DNA of 64,000 bases from Dryocola clanedunensis subsp. sulfonylureivorans (lineage in GTDB: Bacteria > Pseudomonadota > Gammaproteobacteria > Enterobacterales > Enterobacteriaceae). This document shows, piece by piece, positions 1-7,989 of this stretch. The notes under the pieces were generated by a model. It was not told the DNA's origin. It saw only the letters and a list, made by a program, of their open reading frames with translations, and searched no databases. The position numbers and the translations under genes were made by a program. The DNA lies in NCBI RefSeq assembly GCF_016756775.1, contig NZ_JAERMU010000012.1, forward strand, positions 1 through 64,000, written 5' to 3'. The stretch's first letter is position 1; each line of letters opens with the position of its first letter.

Positions 1-11
1 AGAGTGAACAT
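1..11 (-). CDS. Start of an unidentified minus-strand gene cut by the window edge
   Basis: Only the first three codons (Met-Phe-Thr) and part of a fourth lie in the window. An ATG at positions 11-9 is preceded by a near-perfect Shine-Dalgarno (AAGGAG at 24-19, seven bases from the ATG), which is why I call a start here. It has the same orientation as guaD-xdhABC and lies downstream of xdhC, so a role linked to purines or molybdoenzymes is possible but unproven. The product cannot be named from three residues. Confidence 0.5.
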
Positions 12-209
12 ATTTTGTCTCCTTTCACCTGAGCCAACACGTCATTCCAGCCTTGTACATACGAAGTCAGAGCTTCTGGTTACCGTTCGGATTTTGAGTG
101 ACGTGAAAGGTGAAACGGAGGGCTTAAGCTACGAAGAAAGATCGGCGTCTTCAGGGCGGATACAAGCTTCCTCCGTTTCGTGTAACCGGTAGCTAACCAG
201 CTACCGGTT
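12..209 (-). promoter_or_regulatory. Structured 5' leader of the edge gene, possible cis-regulatory RNA
   Basis: Read as minus-strand RNA, the leader starts with an 11-bp perfect hairpin with a 4-nt loop (184-194 with 199-209). A 10-bp stem follows (112-121 with 170-179), extended by a 5-bp stem (126-130 with 165-169) and enclosing a small hairpin (133-137 with 148-152). The segment just 3' of this stem (103-110, CCUUUCAC) is complementary to GUGAAAGG at 28-21, which contains part of the ribosome-binding site. An overlapping register (108-115 with 23-30) would compete with the long stem. This is the layout of a leader that can hide its ribosome-binding site. I do not recognise it as a known riboswitch class. 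Confidence 0.45.
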
Positions 210-220
210 CAAGATACAAG

Positions 221-247
221 GGCGGATAAGCGCCAGCGTCATCCGCC
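221..247. repeat. REP-type palindrome downstream of xdhC
   Basis: Inverted arms GGCGGAT and ATCCGCC surround a core (AAGCGCCAGCGTC) that recurs with small changes at 15661, 41844 and 42333. It sits just past the xdhC stop codon, the usual 3' location of enterobacterial REP sequences. Confidence 0.75.
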
Positions 248-251
248 GGAG

Positions 252-1022
252 TCAAAGGCCTGCCTGGTAAACGGCAATAATCTCTGCCGCAACCGCCACG
301 GCGATTTCCGCCGGGAGCTTGCCCTTCACGTCCGCAAGCCCCACCGGGCAGCGCATGGTGGTAAGCTGCCGGGCCGTCACACCTTTTCCCGCCAGGCGAT
401 ATTCAAAACGCTGACGTTTGGTCTGCGATCCAATCAGGCCAAAATAGCGGTAATCCCCGCGCTTGAGTATCGCCTCGGCCAGCTCCAGATCGCGTGGATG
501 ATGGTGGGTCATGACGACAAAGTAGCTGTCCGGCGCGGCAGCCGCCACCGCATCAAGCGGATCTTCAGCGTGAACAGCCTTTACCCCATCCGGCACGTTT
601 AAAAACTGATCCTGACGCTCATCGACCCAGGTAGTACGGCATGGCAGCGTCGCCAGCAGTGAGACGAGCGCTCTGCCAACGTGGCCCGCGCCAAATACGA
701 TTATCTGCGGCTGCGGCTGGATGAGCGGCTCGAACAGCACCTTCGTCATCCCTCCGCAGCACTGGCCCAGCCGCGCCCCCAGATTAAAGTGCTCCACCCT
801 CGGCGTGCTGGCACTGTTTCCCAGCATCTCACGAGCCATCGCGATGCACTGAAACTCCAGGTGCCCGCCGCCGATGGTCAGCCAGGTTTGTTCCGGCCCG
901 ACCACCATTTTTGTGCCGCCGTTACGCGGCACCGATCCTTTATCCTCCAGCACGGTGAGCAGGACGCAGGGTTCGCGACGCTCGCGCAGCTGCGACAGAA
1001 TGCCGATCCACTCGTCGTTCAT
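252..1022 (-). CDS. xdhC: Xanthine dehydrogenase accessory protein XdhC
   Basis: XdhC-family proteins carry molybdenum cofactor, help sulfurate it and insert it into the apo-dehydrogenase; they act in the cytoplasm and are not part of the final enzyme. The 256-residue protein has the XdhC/CoxI-type N-terminus (GSVPR at 29-33, GGGHLE at 51-56), a cysteine pair at 88-89, and a C-terminal Rossmann half with GAGHVG at 111-116. Its ATG overlaps the xdhB stop by four bases (ATGA), so translation is probably coupled. It is the last gene of the guaD-xdhA-xdhB-xdhC run. Family assignment is firm. Confidence 0.93.
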   Translation of the reverse strand: MNDEWIGILSQLRERREPCVLLTVLEDKGSVPRNGGTKMVVGPEQTWLTIGGGHLEFQCIAMAREMLGNSASTPRVEHFNLGARLGQCCGGMTKVLFEPLIQPQPQIIVFGAGHVGRALVSLLATLPCRTTWVDERQDQFLNVPDGVKAVHAEDPLDAVAAAAPDSYFVVMTHHHPRDLELAEAILKRGDYRYFGLIGSQTKRQRFEYRLAGKGVTARQLTTMRCPVGLADVKGKLPAEIAVAVAAEIIAVYQAGL

Positions 1023-3364
1023 TCTGCCTCCTGACAGCCCCAGAAGATCCGTTCAGGCGTGGCGGGCGCATCCAGTAAGGGATGTTTGCGATAGCCGGTG
1101 ACGCTGGCAACCGCATCCTGCAGGGCACACCACACGGAGATGCCGAGCATAAAGGGCGGTTCGCCAACGGCCTTCGAGCGATAGACCGTCTGCTGCGGAT
1201 TGGCGTGGTCGGCCAGCAGCGTAACGCGGAAATCAGCGGGCGCATCGCCGATCGCCGGGATTTTGTAGCTCATCGGGCTGTCGGTCAGCAGCTGGCCTTT
1301 GTCGCTCCATACCAGCTCCTCGCAGGTCAGCCAGCCCGCGCCCTGAATAAAGCCCCCTTCTATCTGGCCGATATCCAGCGCCGGATTCAGGGAGGTGCCG
1401 ACGTCATGCAGTATATCCGTGCGCAGCAGGCGGTACTCCCCGGTCAGGGTATCGACAATCACCTCCGAGCAGGCCGCGCCGTAGGAGAAGTAGTAGAACG
1501 GCTGCCCGCGCCCGGCGGCACGATCGTAATGAATGCCCGGCACCTTATAAAATCCTGTGGCGGAGAGCGGCACCTGGTTCAGCCACGCCATGTTTGCCAC
1601 CTCTGCAAAGGTGAAATGATGACCGGGTACTTTAACTATGCCGTTGCGAAACTCGACCTGCTCCGCAGAGCAGCGGTGTAACCCGCAAAGCATCTCCACC
1701 AGCCGGTCTTTTATGGTCTGCGCCGCGATTTCTGCCGCCTTGCCGTTGAGATCGGTTCCGGAAGACGCCGCCGTCGGCGAGGTATTGGGCACTTTACCGG
1801 TGTTAGTAGCGCAGACCTGAATCTGCTCCAGAGGGATTTGCAGCACGATGGCGACAATCTGCGCCACTTTGGTGTTCAGCCCCTGGCCCATTTCCGTGCC
1901 GCCGTGGTTGAGCTGTACCGTGCCGTCGGTGTAGATAACAACCAGCGCTCCGGCCTGGTTCAGAAAGCTGGAGGTAAATGAGATGCCGAATTTAACAGGC
2001 GTCAGCGCCAGCCCGCGTTTGAGCACCGGACTCTGGCGATTAAATATTTCTATTTCTGCGCGCCGTGCCGCATAGCCTGCGCTCTCTTCCAGCTGACGAG
2101 TGATTTCCGGCAGGATGTTGTGTTCAACCTTCTGATGGTAATGGGTAACGTTGCGCTCGTGCTCGCCGTAATAATTACGTTTGCGTACTGCGAGCGGGTC
2201 CAGCCCCAGCTCGCGGGCAATGTGGTCCATGATCTGCTCGATGGCCACCATGCCCTGCGGGCCGCCAAAGCCCCGGTAGGCCGTATTGGAGGCCAGATTT
2301 GTACGGCAGCGGTAGCCGGTAATCAGCGCGTCGCCAAGATAGTAGGCGTTGTCGGCGTGGAACATCGCCCGGTCGCAGATCGATCCTGAAAGATCCAGCG
2401 AATAGCCGCAGTTGGCCGCCAGATCGATAACCACGCCGTTCAGCATTCCCTCATCGGTAAACCCCACGTCATAGCGCACAAAGAACGGGTGGCGTTTGCC
2501 GGTAATGCGCATATCGTCACGGCGTGAAGCACGCATTTTTGCCGGGCGGCCGGTCAGTATTGCTGCCAGTGCGGCATGGCACGCAAAGCTGGCAGCCTGC
2601 GTCTCTTTGCCGCCGAAGCCGCCGCCCATGCGGCGCATATCGACGGTCACTTTATTCATTGAAACGCCCAGTACCGAAGCCACCAGCTTCTGCACCTCCG
2701 TCGGGTGCTGGGTGGACGACCAGACCGTGACGCTGCCGTCCTCGCCGGGCTGCACCATGGCAATCTGCCCTTCCAGATAAAAGTGCTCCTGGCCGCCGAT
2801 ATGAAAATGGCCCTGAACGCGATGCGCAGCCGCCGCCAGCGCGGATTTTGCATCCCCACGCTGGTGAATATGTGGTTCCTGAACGTAGCTTTTCCGTGTC
2901 AGTGCGACTTCCACATCCAGCACCGGCTCCAGAATTTGATATTCAATTTTTGCGAGCCGTGCCGCAGCGCGCGCGGCTTCCGGCGTTTCAGCGGCGACGG
3001 TCAGCACGACCTGTCCGTGATATTCGACTCTGTCTCTGGCAAACAGCGGATCGCCCGGCTCCAGCGGCCCGATATCCAGCTCGCCCGGCACATCCTGCCA
3101 GCCGAATACCCGCACCACGCCGGTAACGGCAAGACAGGCGCTGACATCAATATTGACGATTCTGGCGTGAGCATGTTCGCTGAGCACCGGACACAGGTGC
3201 AGCAGGCCGGGCGGCGTCGGCCTGTCGTCGATGTACTCCGCTTTGCCGCTGACCTGTTTATCGGCGCTTTCATGCCTGCGGCTGCGGCCCGCGCCGCCGG
3301 ACAGCTCGTGGGCAAACTGTTCAGCCAATGCCTGTTCAGAGAGGCTAACCGGGTTAGTTGACAT
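1019..3364 (-). CDS. xdhB: Xanthine dehydrogenase, molybdopterin-binding large subunit
   Basis: This is the catalytic subunit of a two-subunit (alpha2beta2-type) xanthine dehydrogenase that hydroxylates hypoxanthine and xanthine to urate and passes electrons to the Fe-S/FAD subunit. The 781-residue length fits the family. It carries the cofactor-binding loop GGGFGGKE at about residue 247, RGFGGPQG further on, and the GEPP segment near residue 733 that holds the family's catalytic glutamate. The start overlaps the end of xdhA by 11 bases and the end overlaps xdhC by four, so the three are a single expression unit. The same fold also serves aldehyde and nicotinate oxidases, but guaD and xdhC next door favour purines. 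Confidence 0.94.
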   Translation of the reverse strand: MSTNPVSLSEQALAEQFAHELSGGAGRSRRHESADKQVSGKAEYIDDRPTPPGLLHLCPVLSEHAHARIVNIDVSACLAVTGVVRVFGWQDVPGELDIGPLEPGDPLFARDRVEYHGQVVLTVAAETPEAARAAARLAKIEYQILEPVLDVEVALTRKSYVQEPHIHQRGDAKSALAAAAHRVQGHFHIGGQEHFYLEGQIAMVQPGEDGSVTVWSSTQHPTEVQKLVASVLGVSMNKVTVDMRRMGGGFGGKETQAASFACHAALAAILTGRPAKMRASRRDDMRITGKRHPFFVRYDVGFTDEGMLNGVVIDLAANCGYSLDLSGSICDRAMFHADNAYYLGDALITGYRCRTNLASNTAYRGFGGPQGMVAIEQIMDHIARELGLDPLAVRKRNYYGEHERNVTHYHQKVEHNILPEITRQLEESAGYAARRAEIEIFNRQSPVLKRGLALTPVKFGISFTSSFLNQAGALVVIYTDGTVQLNHGGTEMGQGLNTKVAQIVAIVLQIPLEQIQVCATNTGKVPNTSPTAASSGTDLNGKAAEIAAQTIKDRLVEMLCGLHRCSAEQVEFRNGIVKVPGHHFTFAEVANMAWLNQVPLSATGFYKVPGIHYDRAAGRGQPFYYFSYGAACSEVIVDTLTGEYRLLRTDILHDVGTSLNPALDIGQIEGGFIQGAGWLTCEELVWSDKGQLLTDSPMSYKIPAIGDAPADFRVTLLADHANPQQTVYRSKAVGEPPFMLGISVWCALQDAVASVTGYRKHPLLDAPATPERIFWGCQEAE

Positions 3365-4790
3365 AATTCTGCACCTCCAGCGGCATTTGGGCTTCGCTGC
3401 TTTGCAGCATCAGGCGGCGCAGCAGGTTTTGCGCCACGGCAAGGCGGTAGCGACCGCTGCCGCGAAAATCACTCAGCGGCTGGTAATCTTCTGCCAGCGC
3501 CTGACTGGCCGCTGCCAGCGTCTGTTCGTTGAACGGCTGGCCAATCAGCGCCTGCTCGCAGTGCTTTGCTCGGGCAGGTATAGCAGCCATGCCGCCGAAG
3601 GCGACTCTGGCGCTCATTACCACGCCTTCGTTGAGATGAAGGTTAAACGCGCCGAGCACGGTAGAAATATCGTCGTCCATGCGTTTAGAAACTTTCCAGA
3701 CGTTGAAATTTGGTGACAGTGTCACGCGTGGTATAACGATATGGCTGATAAACTCCCCTACGGCCAGGGCTGTCTGCCGGTAGCCGAGGAAGAACTGCCC
3801 GAGCGGCAGCCTGCGAGTCTCAGCCCCGCAGCGTAGTTCAAGCACCGCATCCAGCGCTAACAGCACTGGCGCACAGTCCCCTATGGGTGAAGCGTTTGCC
3901 AGATTGCCGCCGAGGGTGCCGTGGTTACGAATCTGCCGGGAGGCAAAGCGCTCCAGCAGCTGGCTGAACGCCGGGATATGACCGGCCAGCGCCTGCTGAC
4001 AGGCCTGTAAAGTGGCGGCGGAGCCAATGCGGATCTCATCGTCGGTGACGGTTATCTCCTGCAGCTCTTTTATCTGGCTTATGCCGATGATTAAAGGCAT
4101 CGTTTTGTACTGCTGGGTGATGGTCAGCGCCAGATCGGTACCGCCCGCCAGCAGCCGGGCCTCGGGGTTTTGCAGATAAATCTCCGCCAGCCGGTCGAGG
4201 CTTTTCGGCAGCAGGCAGCGGCTGGATTTCATTAATACTGAGGTATCCGGGCTGCTCATCGCCTCCAGCCGACGGGCGGTCTGCTCTTCCAGCGGAGTGA
4301 ACCGATCTTCGGAAATGTTACAGGCCCGCTCCGCCGCCTCAATGATTGGCCGATACCCCGTGCAGCGGCACAGGTTGCCGCCGAGATGCTGTTCAATATC
4401 GTGACGGCTGACCGTCTCCTGCGTCTTTTGCAGCGCAAACGTGGACATCACGAAGCCCGGCGTGCAGAAGCCGCACTGTGACGCGTGGCAGTCCGCCATC
4501 GCCTGCTGCACCGGGTGAAGCGTGCCGTTATCGGCAAGATCTTCCACCGTCAGCAGCTGTTTGCCGTCGAGCTGACCGATCAGCGTGATGCAGCTGTTCG
4601 CCGTGTCATACCGCATCTTCCCGCCGTCGCTGCTGCCCAGCACAACGGTACAGGCCCCACAATCCCCGGATGCGCAGCCTTCCTTTGTGCCGCAGCGCCG
4701 TTCGCTGCCGCGCAGCCAGTTCAGCACGGTGGTATTGGGATCGACATCATCCAGCGTTTTCAGCGTCTGATTCAGCAGGAACTGGATCAT
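3354..4790 (-). CDS. xdhA: Xanthine dehydrogenase, Fe-S and FAD small subunit
   Basis: This electron-transfer subunit passes electrons from the molybdenum site through two [2Fe-2S] clusters to FAD and then NAD. The N-terminus has plant-ferredoxin-type cysteines at 39, 44, 47 and 67; the second cluster uses 106, 109, 141 and 143. The FAD domain follows with LAGGTD and GGNLANASPIGD. The reading frame opens 17 codons earlier, but I start at the ATG giving MIQFLLNQ because homologues begin there and it overlaps the guaD stop as ATGA. Length is then 478 residues. XdhA/XdhB naming follows the Rhodobacter two-subunit enzyme, not the three-subunit E. coli XdhABC. Confidence 0.93.
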   Translation of the reverse strand: MIQFLLNQTLKTLDDVDPNTTVLNWLRGSERRCGTKEGCASGDCGACTVVLGSSDGGKMRYDTANSCITLIGQLDGKQLLTVEDLADNGTLHPVQQAMADCHASQCGFCTPGFVMSTFALQKTQETVSRHDIEQHLGGNLCRCTGYRPIIEAAERACNISEDRFTPLEEQTARRLEAMSSPDTSVLMKSSRCLLPKSLDRLAEIYLQNPEARLLAGGTDLALTITQQYKTMPLIIGISQIKELQEITVTDDEIRIGSAATLQACQQALAGHIPAFSQLLERFASRQIRNHGTLGGNLANASPIGDCAPVLLALDAVLELRCGAETRRLPLGQFFLGYRQTALAVGEFISHIVIPRVTLSPNFNVWKVSKRMDDDISTVLGAFNLHLNEGVVMSARVAFGGMAAIPARAKHCEQALIGQPFNEQTLAAASQALAEDYQPLSDFRGSGRYRLAVAQNLLRRLMLQSSEAQMPLEVQNYVN

Positions 4791-6118
4791 GCCGCCACCT
4801 CCAGCGCGTCGCGCTGCCAGGCGCATTTTCCGTCGATCCATGTTTGCCAGATATTGCGGTCATCCCCGAGCGTCATCAGGATAAACAGCTTCTCGTAGAT
4901 GTCGCGGCTACTGGCGTCGCGCAGTTTTTGCAGCGGGGTGACCGCCGGGTCGAGGATCACGAAGTCGGCCTCTTTGCCGGTCTGGAAGTTGCCAATCTTG
5001 CCGTCCAGATCCAAGGCGTGCGCGCCGCCCAGGGTGGCATGGTAGAACGCTTCGCACGCTGACAGGCGATAGCTTTGCAGCTGCGCCACCTTGTAGGCCT
5101 CCGCCAGGGTTTGCAGCATATTAAACGTCGTCCCTGCGCCCACGTCGGTGCCGATTCCCATACGTACCTGCTTATGCTGACACTGTTTCAGGTTAAACAG
5201 GCCGCTGCCGAGAAACAGGTTTGAGGTCGGGCAAAAAGCCAGAGATGAGTCGGTGTTGTGCAGGCAGTCCCACTCGCACTCCTGAAGATGGATCCCGTGG
5301 GCAAACACGCTGCGTTTGCCCGTCAGATTGTAGTGATGATAAACGCCGAGATAGCTGGCGTGCTCGGGCCACAGGGCTTTGACCCAGTCTACTTCGCTGC
5401 TGTTTTCGCTCAGGTGGGTATGGACCCAGGTGTCCGGGAACTCTTCGCGCAGCTTCTGCACCGCCGCCAGTAACTCCGGGGAGGATGTGGGGGCAAAACG
5501 TGGCGTAAGCGCGTAGTTCAGACGGCCCCGTTTGTGCCAGCGCAGAATCAGCTCCCGCGTCTGCCGGTAGCTCTGCTCCGGGGTTTCCGTCAGGTATTCC
5601 GGCGCGTTGCGGTCCATCATGACCTTTCCGGCGATCATCCGCATGCCGACATGTTCCGCCGCGCTGAACAGCGCATCCACCGACTGCGGGTGTACCGTGC
5701 CAAAGACCAGGGCCGTGGTCGTGCCGTTGCTTAACAGCTGGCTGAGGAAGAATGCCGACATCCGCGCCGCATGATCGCGGCATTGATACTGGCTCTCCAC
5801 CGGGAAGGTGTAGGTCTCCAGCCATTCCAGAAGCTGCTCGCCGTAGGCACCGATCATCTCCGTCTGCGGATAATGCAGATGGGTATCCACGAAGCCCGGC
5901 AGGATGAGTTTATCGCGGCTGTCCAGATAGTCCGTTTCATGGCGCAGCAGGCTGCGCCCTTCTTCCCAGGGTAACAGCGCGGCAATGGTGCCGCCGTTCA
6001 GAAAGAGAAGGCCGTCGTCCAGATGCCGGGCGTTGGCCTTCAGCGCCTCGGGGCTGGCCCCTACCTTCGCGATATCAAAAAACTGGCCGCGTATCGCCTG
6101 CGTATAATTAACTGCCAT
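4787..6118 (-). CDS. guaD: Guanine deaminase
   Basis: GuaD hydrolyses guanine to xanthine and ammonia, supplying substrate for the xanthine dehydrogenase encoded directly downstream. The 443-residue amidohydrolase has the metal motif GFVDTHLH (His80 and His82), a later FAHGIH histidine and a TDVGAGT aspartate region, the expected zinc ligands in order. It is the promoter-proximal gene of the run and overlaps xdhA by four bases. The 250-bp gap upstream, shared with ydfG, holds several palindromes that may be operators. Identification is firm because the motif context matches GuaD rather than other amidohydrolases. Confidence 0.94.
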   Translation of the reverse strand: MAVNYTQAIRGQFFDIAKVGASPEALKANARHLDDGLLFLNGGTIAALLPWEEGRSLLRHETDYLDSRDKLILPGFVDTHLHYPQTEMIGAYGEQLLEWLETYTFPVESQYQCRDHAARMSAFFLSQLLSNGTTTALVFGTVHPQSVDALFSAAEHVGMRMIAGKVMMDRNAPEYLTETPEQSYRQTRELILRWHKRGRLNYALTPRFAPTSSPELLAAVQKLREEFPDTWVHTHLSENSSEVDWVKALWPEHASYLGVYHHYNLTGKRSVFAHGIHLQECEWDCLHNTDSSLAFCPTSNLFLGSGLFNLKQCQHKQVRMGIGTDVGAGTTFNMLQTLAEAYKVAQLQSYRLSACEAFYHATLGGAHALDLDGKIGNFQTGKEADFVILDPAVTPLQKLRDASSRDIYEKLFILMTLGDDRNIWQTWIDGKCAWQRDALEVAA

Positions 6119-6149
6119 CGCCGTACCCGCTATGTGCTGAGGAATAGTT

Positions 6150-6223
6150 AACGTTCTGTTGCAACGTTGATGCCAGGTTGAAAAGCCACTGCAAACGGTT
6201 GCTTTACAACTCCGTTGCGCAAC
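6150..6223. promoter_or_regulatory. Cluster of GTTGC/GCAAC palindromes upstream of guaD
   Basis: Three palindromic blocks share the half-site GTTGC: GTTGCAAC (6158-6165, itself inside an ACGTT...AACGT inverted repeat), GCAAACGGTTGC (6191-6202) and GTTGCGCAAC (6214-6223). They lie 32-105 bp upstream of the guaD start, where an operator would sit. GCAAACGGTTGC resembles PurR or LacI-family half-sites, but the binding protein is not known from the sequence. Confidence 0.4.
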
Positions 6224-6284
6224 AAAAGAGCAATGCTCACAAACTGCACCCGCATGTGGCAGCGGATGCGCCTTCCTGCACTAC

Positions 6285-6301
6285 TTTCGCGCAGCGCGAA
6301 A
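6285..6301. promoter_or_regulatory. 17-bp perfect palindrome upstream of ydfG
   Basis: Arms TTTCGCGC and GCGCGAAA flank one central base, about 70 bp before the ydfG start. The size and symmetry suit a dimeric repressor. No regulator can be assigned. Confidence 0.35.
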
Positions 6302-6369
6302 CTTCGTTTATCGCAGGCCCGGTAGCCATGCTAAGGTATTAAGACGTAAAAGCGTTGAGGAACAGTGAC

Positions 6370-7119
6370 ATGATTATTATGGTAACCGGCGCCACCGCTG
6401 GCTTTGGTGAGAGCATCACCCGTCGTTTTATTCAGAACGGCCACAAAGTAATTGCTACCGGCCGTCGCCAGGAGCGTTTGCAGGAGCTGCAGGAAGAGCT
6501 GGGCGACAGCGTCCTCACCCTGCAGCTGGACGTGCGTAACCGTGCCGCCATCGAACAGGCGATGGAGCACCTGCCTGCCGAGTGGCGCGACATTGATATT
6601 CTGGTGAACAACGCCGGTCTGGCGCTGGGCATGGAGCCTGCCCACAAGGCCGATGCCGACGACTGGGAAACAATGATCGACACCAACAATAAAGGGCTGG
6701 TGTACATGACCCGCGCGGTGCTGCCGGGCATGGTTGAGCGCAACCGCGGTCATATCATTAATATCGGCTCAACCGCCGGGAGCTGGCCGTATGCAGGCGG
6801 CAACGTTTACGGCGCGACCAAGGCGTTCGTTCGTCAGTTCAGCCTTAACCTGCGTACCGACCTGCATAAAACGGCGATTCGTGTGACCGATATCGAACCC
6901 GGTCTGGTGGAAGGCACCGAGTTTTCTAACGTGCGCTTTAAAGGCGATGACGAGAAAGTGGGTAAAACCTACGAAAACGCTAACGCCCTGACGCCGGAAG
7001 ATGTCACCGAGGCCGTCTGGTGGGTTGCTACGCTGCCGAAGCACGTCAATATAAACACCCTCGAGATGATGCCGGTCAGCCAGACCTTTGCCGGACTAAG
7101 CGTTCACCGCGAAGGCTAA
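6370..7119 (+). CDS. ydfG: NADP-dependent 3-hydroxy acid dehydrogenase / malonic semialdehyde reductase
   Basis: This short-chain dehydrogenase oxidises L-allo-threonine and L-serine and reduces toxic malonic semialdehyde (E. coli YdfG activities). The 249-residue protein has the cofactor motif TGATAGFG at 6-13, NNAG at 80-83, and the catalytic triad Ser134, Tyr147, Lys151. The frame opens five codons earlier, but the ATG giving MIIMVTG matches E. coli and has GAGGAA eight bases before it. It is monocistronic and divergent from guaD; rspR follows after 93 bp, as in E. coli. Confidence 0.95.
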   Translation: MIIMVTGATAGFGESITRRFIQNGHKVIATGRRQERLQELQEELGDSVLTLQLDVRNRAAIEQAMEHLPAEWRDIDILVNNAGLALGMEPAHKADADDWETMIDTNNKGLVYMTRAVLPGMVERNRGHIINIGSTAGSWPYAGGNVYGATKAFVRQFSLNLRTDLHKTAIRVTDIEPGLVEGTEFSNVRFKGDDEKVGKTYENANALTPEDVTEAVWWVATLPKHVNINTLEMMPVSQTFAGLSVHREG

Positions 7120-7212
7120 TCCTTTTCCCCTACCCGGATTACAGGTTCGGGTATGGGAGATCCCGCTAATAAGTGTTAAATTTAATTAAGTTTTCTAATT
7201 AAGAACAAAGCC

Positions 7213-7899
7213 ATGCCATCACCTTCGGTTCTCAATCCTACGCAGCCCGTTAATCAGCAAATTTATCGTATTCTGCGCAGTGATATCGTTCGTTGTTTGA
7301 TCCCGCCGGGCACCCCGCTTTCTGAAAAAGAAGTCTCCGTGCGTTTCAACGTCTCCCGCCAGCCGGTGCGCGAAGCTTTTATTAAGCTCGCCGAAACCGG
7401 GCTGGTGCAGATACGCCCGCAGCGCGGAACCTACGTGAACCGAATTTCCGTCACGCATGTGAAGAACGGCTGTTTTATACGTGAGGCAATCGAACGCGCA
7501 GTGGTAAAACGGGCCGCGAGTATGGCGACGGACAGCCATCTTTATCAGATTGAACAGCTTCTGAATCAGCAGCGTATAGCGATTGATAGAAACCAGCTGG
7601 ACGACTTTTTCCAGCTTGATGACGAGTTTCACCATCAGCTCGCGCTGGTGGCGGACTGCCAGCTGGCGTGGGACACGGTGGAGAATATCAAGGCATCAAT
7701 GGACCGGGTGCGTTATATGAGCCTCGATCACGTCTCCCCGCCGGACATGCTGCTGGCGCAGCATTACGACATTTTCGAAGCGTTACAAAGGCATAATGAG
7801 CACGATGTGGATCAGGCGATGCACCGCCATCTGCATGAGATAAGCCAGTCGATCCTGTTGATTCGTCAGGAGAACAAAGACTGGTTTAGCGAGGAGTGA
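7213..7899 (+). CDS. rspR: GntR/FadR-type regulator RspR
   Basis: RspR is a DNA-binding regulator of the rspAB genes. The 228-residue protein has an N-terminal winged helix ([13 protein letters not shown], then [19 protein letters not shown]) and a C-terminal all-helical FCD-type ligand domain. Its end, [10 protein letters not shown], is almost the E. coli RspR ending. Its likely targets, the rsp genes, lie just downstream on the other strand. A tandem AATTAAG repeat in the AT-rich leader (about 7175-7201) could be an autoregulatory site. Its ribosome-binding site is weak. Confidence 0.92.
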   Translation: MPSPSVLNPTQPVNQQIYRILRSDIVRCLIPPGTPLSEKEVSVRFNVSRQPVREAFIKLAETGLVQIRPQRGTYVNRISVTHVKNGCFIREAIERAVVKRAASMATDSHLYQIEQLLNQQRIAIDRNQLDDFFQLDDEFHHQLALVADCQLAWDTVENIKASMDRVRYMSLDHVSPPDMLLAQHYDIFEALQRHNEHDVDQAMHRHLHEISQSILLIRQENKDWFSEE

Positions 7900-7935
7900 T
7901 ATTACACGGAAGTGTAAGGCGCTTACGCTTTCGTA

Positions 7936-7984
7936 GGTCGGATAAGCAAAGCGTCATCCGACAAAATCTGACGGATGACGCCGG
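7936..7984. repeat. REP-type palindromes between rspR and the oxidoreductase gene
   Basis: A full REP-like inverted repeat (GTCGGAT...ATCCGAC, 7936-7962) is followed by a partial copy, ACGGATGACGCCGG (7971-7984), between two convergent genes. The variant stem differs from the GTGGAT class at 15661. Confidence 0.7.
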
Positions 7985-7989
7985 GCCAA

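Noticed and set aside
4..192. 62-residue plus-strand open frame at the left edge
   Set aside because: It starts with GTG, lacks a ribosome-binding site, and runs through the structured leader on the other strand; the protein looks random.
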